NCBI RefSeq assembly: GCF_039539485.1
Contig: NZ_BAABDF010000003.1
Location: forward strand, 186,001-250,000
Reading direction: 5' to 3'
Length of the DNA: 64,000 nucleotides
Origin: Celeribacter arenosi
GTDB lineage: Bacteria; Pseudomonadota; Alphaproteobacteria; Rhodobacterales; Rhodobacteraceae
Part shown: piece after piece, positions 35,408 to 45,638 of the stretch
Layout of the letters: every line of letters starts with the position of its first letter
Numbering within the stretch: position 1 is the stretch's first letter
Translations under genes and position numbers: made by a program
The notes under the pieces: model-generated
Told to the model about the DNA's origin: nothing
Databases searched by the model: none
What the model saw: the letters and a program-made list of their open reading frames with translations, nothing else

Positions 35408-35419
35408 CTGCGACCTCCC

Positions 35420-37684
35420 TTATTCCGACTGCCCGATCCGGCACGCGGCCATGATCGCCATGTTCAGGATATCGTTCACCGTCGAGACCGTCGAACAAAT
35501 CTGCACCGGCTTGTCGACGCCGGTCAGGATCGGCCCGATCAGGGTCGCCCCCGCCAACTCCTGCAACAACTTCGTCGAAATCGACGCCGAATGGCGCGCA
35601 GGCACAACGAGGATATTTGCCGGACCCGTCAAACGACAAAAGGGATAGGCCTTCATGGCTTCCGGATTAAGGGCGACATCAACCGTCATCTCGCCCTCAT
35701 ACTCGAAATCCACCCCCCGCTCGTCGAGAACCTTCGGCGCGAGATGCATTTTGCTGGCCCGCTCGGAAACCGGATAGCCAAAGGTAGAGAAGGACGCGAA
35801 AGCCACACGCGGCTCGATCCCCATACCCCGCGCGACACGCACCGCAGCCTCTGCAATGTCCGCCAAATCGTTCTGGTCGGGCCATTCGTGCACCAAGGTA
35901 TCGGTGATGAAAATGATCCGGCCTTTGTGCAGAACCGCCGTCACGCCCACCGCGCCATCTTCCGCATGCGCATCAAACACGGAATTGATCCGGTCGAGCA
36001 CATGCGCGGACTTGCGCGTCACACCCGTCACCAAACCGTCCGCATGCCCATGCGCCAACATCAGCGCAGAAAACACGTGGCGATCGCGCGCGGCGAGACG
36101 GTGAATATCTTTCTGGTCGAACCCGTCACGCTGAAGGCGCTCGTAGAGAAAGTTTTTGTAGTCATCGAGATGCTCGGTATTCGCCGCGTTCACGATTTCC
36201 AATTCGCTCGCCGCTTCCAACAACCCCTCGGACTTCAGCTTTGCCTCGACATCGTCTTGACGACCGACCACCAAAGCACGCCCGTATCCACCACGTTGAT
36301 AGGCCACGGCCGCACGCAACACGCGGGAATCGTCCCCTTCGGCGAAAACCATCGTCGCCTGCGCCTGACGTGCGCGGGCATAAAGGCCCTGCAAAATCTG
36401 CGCCGTCGGATCCATCCGCGCCTTTAGATCATGAATGTAGCCATCCATATCGACGATCGGGCGACGCGCCACACCGGTGTCCATCCCCGCCTTCGCGACC
36501 GCTGGCGGGATCATGTAAATCAGGCGCGGATCAAACGGCGTCGGAATAATATAATCCCGCCCGAACGACAGCTTGCGCCCATAGGCCAAGGCAACCTCAT
36601 CAGGCACATCGGCCCGCGCCAGCTCGGCAAGCGCACGGGCACAGGCGATTTTCATATCGTCGTTGATCGCACGCGCATGAATGTCGAGCGCCCCGCGGAA
36701 GAGATAGGGAAATCCGAGGACGTTATTGACCTGATTGGGATAATCGGAACGTCCCGTGGCCACGATCACATCGTCACGCACCGCATGCGCGTCTTCCGGC
36801 GTGATCTCCGGATCGGGGTTCGCCATCGCGAAAATCACCGCATTCGGCGCCATCGAGGCAACCATATCCTGCGTCACAGCACCCTTGACCGACACGCCGA
36901 GGAACACATCCGCGCCCTTCATGGCCTCTTCGAGTGTGCGGTGATCGGTCTTTGCCGCATGCGCCGATTTCCATTGGTTCATGCCCTCGGTGCGACCCTG
37001 ATAAATCACGCCCTTGGTGTCGCACATGATGCAATTGTCGTGCTTTGCACCCATCGATTTGATCAGTTCGAGACAGGCAATCCCCGCCGCCCCCGCACCG
37101 TTGAGAACGATTTTGCACTCCGACAGCTTCTTGCCCGAAATATGCAGCGCATTGATCAGACCGGCCGCGCAAATCACCGCCGTGCCGTGCTGGTCGTCAT
37201 GGAAAACCGGAATATCCATGGTCTCTTTGAGCCGCTGCTCGATGATAAAACACTCGGGCGCTTTGATATCTTCGAGATTGATCCCGCCAAAGGTCGGCCC
37301 CATCAGACGCACCGCCTGAATGATCTCTTCGGGATCCTCTGTGTCCAATTCGATGTCGATGGAGTTCACATCGGCAAAGCGTTTGAACAAAACCGCCTTC
37401 CCCTCCATCACCGGCTTGGACGCCAAAGCCCCCAGATTGCCCAACCCCAACACAGCTGTGCCATTGGAAATCACCGCAACGAGGTTGCCCTTGTTGGTGT
37501 AGTCATAGGCCGTTTCCGGCAGTCGCGCGATTTCTTCGCAGGGCACCGCAACACCGGGCGAATAGGCCAACGACAGATCGCGCTGCGTCGACATCGCCAC
37601 ACTCGGCGTGATGTCAAATTTACCTGGACGGGGTTCGAGATGGAATCTGAGCGCCTCTTCACGAGACAGTTTTGCCTTGGGCAT
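35420..37684 (-). CDS. maeB: NADP-dependent malic enzyme with phosphotransacetylase-like domain
   Basis: 754 residues. The N-terminal half (to about 430) is malic enzyme (SPGVAVPC, VFHDDQHGTA, NGAGAAGIACLEL as NAD(P)-binding motif). The C-terminal half (about 430-754) is a phosphate acetyl/butyryltransferase-like domain. It decarboxylates malate to pyruvate with NADP. In MaeB-type enzymes the PTA domain is regulatory and not catalytically active as PTA. Upstream gap of 138 bases is shared with the divergent mutS. Confidence 0.97.
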   Translation of the reverse strand: MPKAKLSREEALRFHLEPRPGKFDITPSVAMSTQRDLSLAYSPGVAVPCEEIARLPETAYDYTNKGNLVAVISNGTAVLGLGNLGALASKPVMEGKAVLFKRFADVNSIDIELDTEDPEEIIQAVRLMGPTFGGINLEDIKAPECFIIEQRLKETMDIPVFHDDQHGTAVICAAGLINALHISGKKLSECKIVLNGAGAAGIACLELIKSMGAKHDNCIMCDTKGVIYQGRTEGMNQWKSAHAAKTDHRTLEEAMKGADVFLGVSVKGAVTQDMVASMAPNAVIFAMANPDPEITPEDAHAVRDDVIVATGRSDYPNQVNNVLGFPYLFRGALDIHARAINDDMKIACARALAELARADVPDEVALAYGRKLSFGRDYIIPTPFDPRLIYMIPPAVAKAGMDTGVARRPIVDMDGYIHDLKARMDPTAQILQGLYARARQAQATMVFAEGDDSRVLRAAVAYQRGGYGRALVVGRQDDVEAKLKSEGLLEAASELEIVNAANTEHLDDYKNFLYERLQRDGFDQKDIHRLAARDRHVFSALMLAHGHADGLVTGVTRKSAHVLDRINSVFDAHAEDGAVGVTAVLHKGRIIFITDTLVHEWPDQNDLADIAEAAVRVARGMGIEPRVAFASFSTFGYPVSERASKMHLAPKVLDERGVDFEYEGEMTVDVALNPEAMKAYPFCRLTGPANILVVPARHSASISTKLLQELAGATLIGPILTGVDKPVQICSTVSTVNDILNMAIMAACRIGQSE

Positions 37685-37822
37685 TTGAGTGGGCCTCCTC
37701 CTTGCCGGTTCTCTTTCTTATCCACATGACCCTTCACTCTCAACAAAGATTACTTGCGGCCCTTTACCCTGCACGCCTGACCGCTAAATTGGCACAGCTT
37801 CGACCATGCCCCGGGGGACATC

Positions 37823-40477
37823 GTGACTGCGGAAAAACCAGCCGCCACGCCAATGATGGCGCAATATCTCGACATCAAGATGCGCCATCGCGATGCGCTC
37901 CTGTTTTATCGGATGGGGGATTTTTACGAGCTGTTCTTTGACGACGCGATTGCGGCGTCGGCGGCGCTCGATATTGCGCTGACCAAACGTGGAAAACACG
38001 CAGGCGACGATATCCCGATGTGCGGCGTGCCGGTCCACGCGGCGGAAAACTACCTGCACATGCTGATCGCCAAAGGGTTCCGCGTCGCCGTCTGTGAACA
38101 ACTCGAAAGCCCCGCCGAGGCCAAAAAGCGCGGCTCCAAATCCGTGGTCAAACGCGATGTCGTCCGCCTCGTCACACCCGGCACATTGACCGAAGACAGC
38201 CTGCTCGACGCGCGCCGCCACAACTACCTCGCAGCCTACGCCGAAGTTCGCGACAAAGGCGCGATTGCCTGGGTGGATGTCTCGACAGGCGACTTCCACG
38301 TCATGCCCTGCACGCCCGTTCAATTGGGTATCGAACTCGCCGCACTGGACCCGTCCGAAATTGTCGTCTCCGAGACAATATTGCCTGAATTGGCTGGATT
38401 AGTGTCTGATTTCGAACCGCGCATGACCCCTTTGTCGCGCTCTTCCTTCGACAGCACGGCTAACGAGAAAAAGCTATGCGACCTCTTCGGCGTGGCGACC
38501 CTTGATGCCTTTGGCACCTTCGATCTACCCGAAGTCTCCGCCATGGGCGCCATCGTCGATTACCTCGATATCACCCAAAAAGGACGCCTCCCTCTGGTGC
38601 GCCGCCCCGTGCGCGAAGCGATTTCAAACTCTGTGCGCATTGATGCCGCGACCCGCCGAAACCTCGAAATCTCGCAATCGCTCTCCGGCCATCGCGACGG
38701 CTCGCTCCTCTCGGTCATGGATCGAACGGTCACGGCCGCGGGTGGTCGCCTACTGGATCGCCGCCTCTCGTCCCCCTCCTGCGACGTCGCCCTCATCAAC
38801 GCGCGCCTCGATTGCATCGATTTTGCCTTGGCCAACACCGGCCTCGCCAACTCACTGCGCGATGCCCTGCGCGCGGTTCCGGATATGGAGCGTAGCCTGT
38901 CCCGCCTCGGCTTGGATCGCGGCGGCCCGCGTGATCTCTCCGCCATTCGCAACGGACTGACTCAGGCCATGGCGATCAACGGCGAATTGCAGGGCCTGAA
39001 CCTGCCGCCCCTGTTGTCCCAACAGGTCACCGGCCTCGGCGGACACGAAACTCTGGTCGACCTGCTCGACGCCGCGCTGGTCGCAGAACCGCCCCTTCTC
39101 ACCCGCGACGGCGGTTTCGTCGCGCCCGGATATGACGACGATCTCGACGAAGCCCGCACCCTGCGCGACGAAGGCCGCGGCGTGATCGCCGGCCTTCAGG
39201 TGGACTATGCCAATCAAACCGGCATCACCTCGCTGAAAATCAAACACAACAACGTGCTGGGCTACTTCATCGAAACCACGTCGACCCATGCCCAGAAAAT
39301 GCTGTCGCCGCCGCTGTGCGAAGTCTTCATCCACCGCCAGACCACCGCGAACCAGGTTCGCTTTACCACCGTTGATCTGAGCGAAATGGAGACCAAAATC
39401 CACAACGCGGGCGGCCGCGCTCTCGAAATTGAAAAACGCATCTTCGAAACCCTGACCACCGCCGTTCTGGAGGCCGCCGCACAGGTGCGCGACGCCGCGC
39501 AGGCGCTCGCGGAGATCGATGTCACAACCGCCCTCGCCGATCTCGCAAATTCAGAGGATTGGAGCCGTCCTGAGGTGGATTCGGGTCGAAACTTCGACAT
39601 TACGGGCGGCCGTCATCCGGTTGTCGAACGCGCCTTGCGCAGGCAGGGCGGCGAAAGCTTCGTTGCGAACGACTGCACACTATCGGCCGGTAAAGATGCA
39701 GCCTCTATTTGGCTCCTGACCGGTCCGAACATGTCGGGTAAATCCACATTCCTGCGCCAAAATGCGCTCATGGCGCTAATTGCCCAATGCGGATCCTACG
39801 TTCCCGCGAAATCCGCCCATATCGGTGTCGTGTCCCAGCTCTATTCCCGCGTCGGTGCCTCCGACGATCTCGCGCGCGGACGCTCAACTTTCATGGTCGA
39901 AATGGTAGAAACCGCCGCGATCCTCAATCAGGCCGACGACCGCGCGCTCGTCATTCTCGACGAAATCGGACGCGGCACCGCGACCTATGACGGCCTGTCG
40001 ATCGCCTGGGCGACGCTCGAACATCTGCACGACATCAATCGGTGCCGCGCGCTATTTGCGACGCATTACCACGAAATGACCGCGCTCTCCGACAAACTCA
40101 CCGGCGTCGAAAACGCGACCGTGCGCGTGAAGGAATGGGAAGGCGACGTCATTTTCCTGCATGAAGTCGTCAAAGGCAAAGCCGACAGATCATACGGTGT
40201 GCAGGTCGCGCGCCTCGCCGGTCTGCCCGATCTGGTGATCTCTCGCGCCACGACTGTTCTTGCCGCGCTCGAAAAAGGCCAGATGGAGAGCGCCGCAAAC
40301 CCCAAAGCCGTCATCGACGACCTCCCGCTTTTCGCCACGACCCCGCCACCCGCGCCAAAAGCAGCGCCAAAAGAAAGCGTGGTCGAAAAAAAGCTCGCCG
40401 AGGTTATCCCCGACGAGCTGTCTCCGCGTGATGCGCTCCAAATCCTCTACGATCTGAAGGCGCTTCTAGCCGAATAA
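37823..40477 (+). CDS. mutS: DNA mismatch repair protein MutS
   Basis: 884 residues. Mismatch-binding Phe-x-Glu lies in FYRMGDFYELFFDDA near residue 35. The ATPase Walker A is GPNMSGKST at 634-642, followed by Walker B VILDEIGRGTATYDG and the His motif ATHYHE. It recognises mismatches and recruits MutL. The start is a GTG with GGGGGA upstream; an ATG eleven codons in is an alternative. Its 3' end faces that of grpE, 3 bases away. Confidence 0.98.
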   Translation: MTAEKPAATPMMAQYLDIKMRHRDALLFYRMGDFYELFFDDAIAASAALDIALTKRGKHAGDDIPMCGVPVHAAENYLHMLIAKGFRVAVCEQLESPAEAKKRGSKSVVKRDVVRLVTPGTLTEDSLLDARRHNYLAAYAEVRDKGAIAWVDVSTGDFHVMPCTPVQLGIELAALDPSEIVVSETILPELAGLVSDFEPRMTPLSRSSFDSTANEKKLCDLFGVATLDAFGTFDLPEVSAMGAIVDYLDITQKGRLPLVRRPVREAISNSVRIDAATRRNLEISQSLSGHRDGSLLSVMDRTVTAAGGRLLDRRLSSPSCDVALINARLDCIDFALANTGLANSLRDALRAVPDMERSLSRLGLDRGGPRDLSAIRNGLTQAMAINGELQGLNLPPLLSQQVTGLGGHETLVDLLDAALVAEPPLLTRDGGFVAPGYDDDLDEARTLRDEGRGVIAGLQVDYANQTGITSLKIKHNNVLGYFIETTSTHAQKMLSPPLCEVFIHRQTTANQVRFTTVDLSEMETKIHNAGGRALEIEKRIFETLTTAVLEAAAQVRDAAQALAEIDVTTALADLANSEDWSRPEVDSGRNFDITGGRHPVVERALRRQGGESFVANDCTLSAGKDAASIWLLTGPNMSGKSTFLRQNALMALIAQCGSYVPAKSAHIGVVSQLYSRVGASDDLARGRSTFMVEMVETAAILNQADDRALVILDEIGRGTATYDGLSIAWATLEHLHDINRCRALFATHYHEMTALSDKLTGVENATVRVKEWEGDVIFLHEVVKGKADRSYGVQVARLAGLPDLVISRATTVLAALEKGQMESAANPKAVIDDLPLFATTPPPAPKAAPKESVVEKKLAEVIPDELSPRDALQILYDLKALLAE

Positions 40478-40480
40478 TGT

Positions 40481-41041
40481 TTAACCGGGGGTCGAACTAA
40501 CGCCGACCTGCGCAGGACGCAAAAGCCGGTCGTGGATCATGAACCCGACATTCATCACCTGAATGATGTCGCCCGCTTTGGTGTTTGGAACCGGCGCTTC
40601 GAACATCGCCTCATGCTCCTGCGGATCAAAACGGTCGCCGATTTCGGGGGCGATGATTTCGATGCCATGTCTACCGAATACAGACGCCAGCTCGCGCATG
40701 GTCAACTCGATGCCTTCGATCAACGCCGCCTGCGCTTCACGCTGCTCGTCGGTGATCGCATCAATCGCCCGCTTCAGGTTGTCGAAAACCGGCAACATGT
40801 CCCGCGCCAACTTCGACCCACCGTAGTTCTCGGCTTCGCGACGATCACGTTCGGCACGTTTGCGCGAGTTTTCGGCATCGGCAACGGCACGCATGAAACG
40901 ATCGCGGAATTCATCCCGCTCGGCGCGCAACTCTTCGAGTTCATCGACAACATCATCGCCACCGACGAATTCTTCCGCATCGAAATCCATTTCGGTTTCA
41001 GCACCGGTGTCTTCGGTCAGGTTCTTTTCGGTATCAGCCAT
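40481..41041 (-). CDS. grpE: GrpE nucleotide exchange factor
   Basis: 186 residues from the ATG at 41041, with GAGGGA upstream; the longer open frame reaches into hrcA and is not used. An acidic N terminus, a long coiled-coil helix (ELEELRAERDEFRDRFM) and the C-terminal beta domain (MNVGFMIHDRLLRPAQVGVS) match GrpE. It promotes ADP release from DnaK. It follows hrcA by 10 nt. Confidence 0.96.
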   Translation of the reverse strand: MADTEKNLTEDTGAETEMDFDAEEFVGGDDVVDELEELRAERDEFRDRFMRAVADAENSRKRAERDRREAENYGGSKLARDMLPVFDNLKRAIDAITDEQREAQAALIEGIELTMRELASVFGRHGIEIIAPEIGDRFDPQEHEAMFEAPVPNTKAGDIIQVMNVGFMIHDRLLRPAQVGVSSTPG

Positions 41042-41051
41042 TTCTTCCCTC

Positions 41052-42116
41052 TCACGACTTACTGGACAACACCCGTCCAACAAGCTGGGCCGTGTAATCA
41101 ACAATCGGAACGATGCGCCCATAATTGAGCCGCGTGGGCCCGATCACACCCACTGCACCTATGATCTTTCGGTCAGCGTTCATATATGGAGAAACCACCA
41201 AAGAGGAACCCGAAAGCGAAAAAAGTTTGTTCTCAGAGCCGATAAAAACACGCACACCGTCACCTTCCTCGGTCAACTCGAGGTACTCGGCAATATCCCG
41301 CTTTCTTTCGAGGTCATCAAAGAGCGATCTGATGCGCTCCAGCTCCTCGGTTTCCGTTGATCCTTCGAGCAAATTGGCGCGCCCCCGCACGATCAACCGC
41401 TCGTAACGCGACCCTTCGCTCTCCCAGAACGCATCCCCACTGCGGATCAATTCCGCGGCGAGCGAATCGAGGTCACGCCGGTTCTTTTTGATCTCGACCT
41501 CCACAACGCTGCGCAAATCCGCCAAAGTGCGACCCGCGGCGAGGGAATTGAGGAAATTCGTGGCCTCCCGCAGAGACGACGCGGTCTGTCCCGGCGGCGG
41601 GGTAAAGATTCGATTCTCCACATGCCCGTCTTCAAACACCAAAATGACCAAGGCCCGATCGGGCGCGAGACTCACAAATTCCACGTGTTTGACCGGCGCT
41701 TCCTGCTTGGGCGCGAGAACCAGACTGGCCCCATGCGTCAGCCCCGACAGGGTCGATCCCACACGATCCAGCATCGACGTTACATCGCCGGATTCCTTGC
41801 CGAGCGAGCCGTCAATCGTATTGCGCACCTCGTCGGTAACCGTCCCAACCTCCAGCAATCCATCAACAAATAGCCGCAGCCCGAGTTGCGTAGGAATGCG
41901 CCCCGCCGAAATATGCGGGCTATCCAACAGGCCGAGATACTCGAGATCCTGCATCACATTGCGGATCGTCGCGGCAGACACCTGCTCGCTCATCGACCGC
42001 GTCAACGTGCGCGACCCCACCGGATCACCACTCTCGAGATAGCCCTCAACAACGCGGCGAAACACTTCGCGCGATCTATTGTTCATTTCGGAGATCAGAT
42101 TGGTTTTTTCTGTCAT
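41052..42116 (-). CDS. hrcA: Heat-inducible transcription repressor HrcA
   Basis: 354 residues from the ATG at 42116; an in-frame TTG at 42134 is possible. The N-terminal winged helix includes VSAATIRNVMQDLEYLGLL and HISAGRIPT. A GAF-like middle follows, with C-terminal GVIGPTRLNYGRIVPIVDY. HrcA binds CIRCE elements at chaperone genes and is tuned by GroEL. I see no CIRCE copy in this window, so its targets (groESL or others) lie elsewhere. Operon with grpE. Confidence 0.96.
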   Translation of the reverse strand: MTEKTNLISEMNNRSREVFRRVVEGYLESGDPVGSRTLTRSMSEQVSAATIRNVMQDLEYLGLLDSPHISAGRIPTQLGLRLFVDGLLEVGTVTDEVRNTIDGSLGKESGDVTSMLDRVGSTLSGLTHGASLVLAPKQEAPVKHVEFVSLAPDRALVILVFEDGHVENRIFTPPPGQTASSLREATNFLNSLAAGRTLADLRSVVEVEIKKNRRDLDSLAAELIRSGDAFWESEGSRYERLIVRGRANLLEGSTETEELERIRSLFDDLERKRDIAEYLELTEEGDGVRVFIGSENKLFSLSGSSLVVSPYMNADRKIIGAVGVIGPTRLNYGRIVPIVDYTAQLVGRVLSSKS

Positions 42117-42237
42117 GTCATTCGAGCTGTTCAATGCCTAACGCACTAAATCGGCAAGGGGCGGGAGGGTCAATCGGACTTGCACCCCCACCGTCGCGAT
42201 GGCTATGACACTGCGAACCCGTACAAAAGGATTTTCC

Positions 42238-42951
42238 ATGCGACCCTCCGGTAGAAAACTAGACGAAATGCGCCCGATTTCAATCGACGTCGGGGTGACC
42301 AAACACGCCGAAGGCTCCTGCATGATCCGCTGTGGCGACACGCATGTTCTGTGCACCGCGACCATCGAAGACCGCCTTCCCCCCTTCCTGCGCAACAGCG
42401 GTCAGGGATGGGTCACCGCCGAATACGGCATGCTGCCCCGCTCGACCTCCTCGCGGATGCGCCGCGAAGCAACCGCCGGCAAACAGGGTGGCCGCACCGT
42501 CGAAATCCAACGCCTCATCGGGCGCTCCCTTCGCGCAGGCGTGGATCGCGTCGCGCTCGGCGAACGCCAGATCACCGTGGATTGCGACGTGATTCAGGCC
42601 GATGGCGGCACACGTTGCGCCTCGATCACCGGCGGCTGGGTCGCGCTGCGCCTCGCCGTGAACAAATTGATGAAGGCCGGCGATGTCATCACCGATCCGC
42701 TGATCTCCAACGTCGCCGCGATCTCCTGCGGGATTTACGCAGGTCAGCCCGTGCTCGATCTCGACTACCCCGAGGACAGCGAAGCCGGCGTCGACGGTAA
42801 CTTCATCATGCTCGCCAACGGCCAGATGATCGAAACCCAGATGAGCGCAGAAGGCGCGACCTATTCGCGTGCCCAGATGAACGAACTTCTCGACCTCGCC
42901 GATAAAGGCGTGGCCGAACTCGTCGCCGCCCAAAACGCAGCGGTCGCATAA
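42238..42951 (+). CDS. rph: Ribonuclease PH
   Basis: 237 residues from the ATG at 42238, with AAAGGA upstream. RNase PH features: MRPSGRKLDEMRPISI, the phosphate-binding region RREATAGKQGGRTVEIQRL, and DCDVIQADGGTRCAS. It trims tRNA 3' ends by phosphorolysis. The last base of its stop is the first base of the rdgB start. Divergent from hrcA. Confidence 0.98.
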   Translation: MRPSGRKLDEMRPISIDVGVTKHAEGSCMIRCGDTHVLCTATIEDRLPPFLRNSGQGWVTAEYGMLPRSTSSRMRREATAGKQGGRTVEIQRLIGRSLRAGVDRVALGERQITVDCDVIQADGGTRCASITGGWVALRLAVNKLMKAGDVITDPLISNVAAISCGIYAGQPVLDLDYPEDSEAGVDGNFIMLANGQMIETQMSAEGATYSRAQMNELLDLADKGVAELVAAQNAAVA

Positions 42952-43565
42952 TGCGAAAGTTCGACGGTCAAAAGCTCGTCCTTGCCTCCCACAACAAAGG
43001 CAAACTGCGTGAAATCGCTTTGCTCGTCGAACCCTTCGGGATCGAGGTCGTCTCCGCGGGCGACCTCAACCTCGAAGAACCCGAAGAAACCGAAAGCACA
43101 TTTGCCGGAAATGCACGGATCAAGGCACATTTTGCCGCCACCGCGTCCGGCCTACCCGCTCTTTCCGATGACAGCGGGATCATGGTCGACGCGCTCGACG
43201 GCGCGCCCGGCGTTTTCACCGCCGACTGGGCCGAAACGCCCAACGGGCGCGACTTCCCCATGGCGATGGAAAAGGTCTGGACCCTGCTAGAGGAAAGAGG
43301 CGCCCCCGAACCCCGCACCGCCCGCTTTTGCTGCACCCTCTGCCTCGCATGGCCTGACGGTCACGACGAAATTTTCGAGGGCACGGTTTCGGGACGCCTC
43401 GTGTGGCCAATGCGCGGCGATCTCGGCTTCGGCTTTGACCCGATCTTCCTGCCCGACGGAAAATCGGAAACATTCGGCGAAATGGACCCCGCCAAAAAGC
43501 ACGCAATGAGCCACCGCGCCGATGCTTTCACCAAATTGGTCTCCGGCTGCTTCGATGGCCGCTGA
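42951..43565 (+). CDS. rdgB: dITP/XTP pyrophosphatase
   Basis: 204 residues. Ham1/RdgB motifs: LASHNKGKLREI, DDSGIMVDALDG, GFDPIFLPDGKSETFGEM, and SHRADAF. It removes dITP, ITP and XTP from nucleotide pools. The stop overlaps the hemW start by 11 nt. Second gene of rph-rdgB-hemW. Confidence 0.97.
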   Translation: MRKFDGQKLVLASHNKGKLREIALLVEPFGIEVVSAGDLNLEEPEETESTFAGNARIKAHFAATASGLPALSDDSGIMVDALDGAPGVFTADWAETPNGRDFPMAMEKVWTLLEERGAPEPRTARFCCTLCLAWPDGHDEIFEGTVSGRLVWPMRGDLGFGFDPIFLPDGKSETFGEMDPAKKHAMSHRADAFTKLVSGCFDGR

Positions 43566-44724
43566 AAGACCCGAAGACTGGCAGTTCGGCGGGTTTGGTC
43601 TCTATATCCACTGGCCATTCTGTCAGGCAAAATGCCCGTATTGCGACTTTAACTCCCATGTCACGGCCTCAATCGACCAAAAACGTTGGTGCGCGGCCTA
43701 TCTGAGCGAACTCGACCGTGTGGCCCAGACAACCGGCGGTCGCGTGTTGCGCTCGATCTTCTTCGGTGGCGGCACACCCTCCCTGATGGAGCCCGAAACC
43801 GTCGCCGCCATTATCGAGCGCGCGCAAAAACACTGGCGCTTTGCCAATGACATCGAAATCACGCTGGAGGCCAACCCGACCTCCGTCGAAGCGGGCCGTT
43901 TCGCCGGTTACCGCGAAGGCGGCGTCAATCGCCTCTCCATGGGTATCCAGTCCCTGCGCGACGACGACCTGAAACGCCTCGGCCGCCTGCATTCCGTCGA
44001 CGAAGCCATCCGCGCCTTCGACACAGCCCGCGCCCATTTCGACCGCGTCAGCTTTGACCTCATCTACGCACGTCAGGGCCAATCCTTGGCAGACTGGAAA
44101 ACGGAACTCCGCGAAGCCCTCGCCATGTCGATCGACCACCTGTCGCTCTACCAACTGACGATCGAGGAAGGCACCGCCTTTGGCGACCGCTACGCCGCCG
44201 GAAAACTGCGCGACCTGCCCGCCGAAGATCTCGCCACGGACATGTATTTCGCAACGCAGGAGATCTGCGACGCCGCAGGAATGTCCGCCTATGAAGTGTC
44301 TAATCACGCCCAAACAGGGTCTGAAAGCCGTCACAACCTGGTCTATTGGCGCTACGGCGATTATGCGGGTATCGGCCCCGGCGCCCACGGTAGACTGACG
44401 CTAAACGGCTCCCGCCACGCAATCGACACCCCACTGGCCCCCGGCGCATGGCTCGCTCAGGTCGAAAAAACCGGCTCCGGCCAAAAATCCGCGACCCTCA
44501 TCACAGGCGCAGAACAGGCAACCGAATACCTCCTGATGGGCCTGCGCATCACAGAAGGCGTCGATACATCGCGCCTATCAGCTATGCTAGGACGCGAATT
44601 TACAATTAAAAACAATTACTTAGTGGAAGAAGGCCTGATAGAGCAGCACGAAAACGCTCTGAGGGTCACGGCCAAAGGCCGCCCCCTCCTCAACGCAATC
44701 ATCCGAGAATTGATGCCGGATTAA
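43555..44724 (+). CDS. hemW: HemW, radical-SAM haem chaperone
   Basis: 389 residues from the ATG at 43555. Radical-SAM cysteines Cys23, Cys27 and Cys30 (CQAKCPYC) followed by DF, as in HemW, whereas coproporphyrinogen oxidase HemN has CxxxCxxCxC. FFGGGTPSLM and LEANPT are conserved. HemW binds haem and delivers it to membrane proteins; it is often mis-annotated as oxygen-independent coproporphyrinogen oxidase. Convergent with parB, 4-nt overlap. Confidence 0.93.
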   Translation: MAAERPEDWQFGGFGLYIHWPFCQAKCPYCDFNSHVTASIDQKRWCAAYLSELDRVAQTTGGRVLRSIFFGGGTPSLMEPETVAAIIERAQKHWRFANDIEITLEANPTSVEAGRFAGYREGGVNRLSMGIQSLRDDDLKRLGRLHSVDEAIRAFDTARAHFDRVSFDLIYARQGQSLADWKTELREALAMSIDHLSLYQLTIEEGTAFGDRYAAGKLRDLPAEDLATDMYFATQEICDAAGMSAYEVSNHAQTGSESRHNLVYWRYGDYAGIGPGAHGRLTLNGSRHAIDTPLAPGAWLAQVEKTGSGQKSATLITGAEQATEYLLMGLRITEGVDTSRLSAMLGREFTIKNNYLVEEGLIEQHENALRVTAKGRPLLNAIIRELMPD

Positions 44725-45635
44725 CGGCTGCGCGACAGAATCTGACAAAGCGCGTCGAGATCGTCGAGTGACCCGTATTCCACCGTCACACTACCGCTCT
44801 CTGTTCCGTCTTTATGATCGATCTGGACCTTCATCCCGAGAGCCGCGCTCAAATCACCCTCGAGAGACCGCGTATCCGCATCCTTCGTCGACGAACCGCT
44901 CGATGAACGCCGTGTTTTCGCCGGCTGGTCATCATCACGATCCTTCGCGCGCCGCTCTGCCTCACGAACCGACCACCCGTTTTTCACGATCTCGCGCGCC
45001 AAAGCCGCCGGATCCTGCGCCGCCAAACAGGCCCGCGCGTGACCGGACGACAAAGCCCCGGTTTCGACGAGCGTTTTCACCTCATCGGGCAGATTCAGCA
45101 GACGCATCAGGTTTGCGATATGGCTGCGGCTTTTACTTAACCCTTCGGCCAGCTTTTCCTGCGTATGCCCGAACCGCTCCATCAACTGCTTATAGCCCGC
45201 AGCCTCCTCAATCGCGTTGAGGTCGTCGCGCTGAATATTCTCGATAATCGCAACTTCGAGAACCTCGGTGTCCGAATAGTCCCGCACAATCACCGGCAAT
45301 TCATGCAGTTGCGCCTTCTGGGACGCCCGCCACCGCCGCTCGCCAGCAACGATTTCAAACGCACCTTCCCGCGTCGGACTCGGCCGCACGATCAATGGCT
45401 GAATGACACCCTTCTCACGAATCGAATCGGCCAGCTCGTTGAGCTTTTCCTCATCGAACCGACGCCGCGGTTGATCCGGATTTGGAATGACGCTTTCAAT
45501 CGGCAGCACCATATCTGGTCTGCGTGGCGCGCTTTCACCACTATCTGTAGTTGGCTCCGGCGTCACGTCCGCCATCAAAGCAGACAGCCCGCGCCCCAAT
45601 CCGCGCGCTTTTCCTTTGGTGAATTTATCTGCCAT
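44721..45635 (-). CDS. parB: Chromosome partitioning protein ParB
   Basis: 304 residues. Basic N terminus with GLGRGLSAL, then the ParB/Srx CTPase fold with GERRWRAS at 98-105. A helix-turn-helix parS-binding domain follows (about 140-200; SKSRSHIANLMRLLNLP), then a linker and a C-terminal dimer domain. It loads at parS, slides as a CTP clamp and recruits SMC. Two perfect parS sites lie 1.4 and 3.3 kb upstream. Last gene of the mnmE-mnmG-rsmG-parA-parB run; 3 nt after parA. Confidence 0.97.
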   Translation of the reverse strand: MADKFTKGKARGLGRGLSALMADVTPEPTTDSGESAPRRPDMVLPIESVIPNPDQPRRRFDEEKLNELADSIREKGVIQPLIVRPSPTREGAFEIVAGERRWRASQKAQLHELPVIVRDYSDTEVLEVAIIENIQRDDLNAIEEAAGYKQLMERFGHTQEKLAEGLSKSRSHIANLMRLLNLPDEVKTLVETGALSSGHARACLAAQDPAALAREIVKNGWSVREAERRAKDRDDDQPAKTRRSSSGSSTKDADTRSLEGDLSAALGMKVQIDHKDGTESGSVTVEYGSLDDLDALCQILSRSR

Positions 45636-45638
45636 TTC

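Noticed and set aside
42117..42237. CIRCE element (TTAGCACTC-N9-GAGTGCTAA) upstream of hrcA
   Set aside because: The gap contains no such inverted repeat; HrcA targets are presumably elsewhere.
43555..44724. Oxygen-independent coproporphyrinogen oxidase (HemN) as the identity of the radical-SAM gene
   Set aside because: The cysteine motif is CxxxCxxC followed by DF, without the extra Cys of HemN; HemW fits better, as does the rph-rdgB-hemW context.
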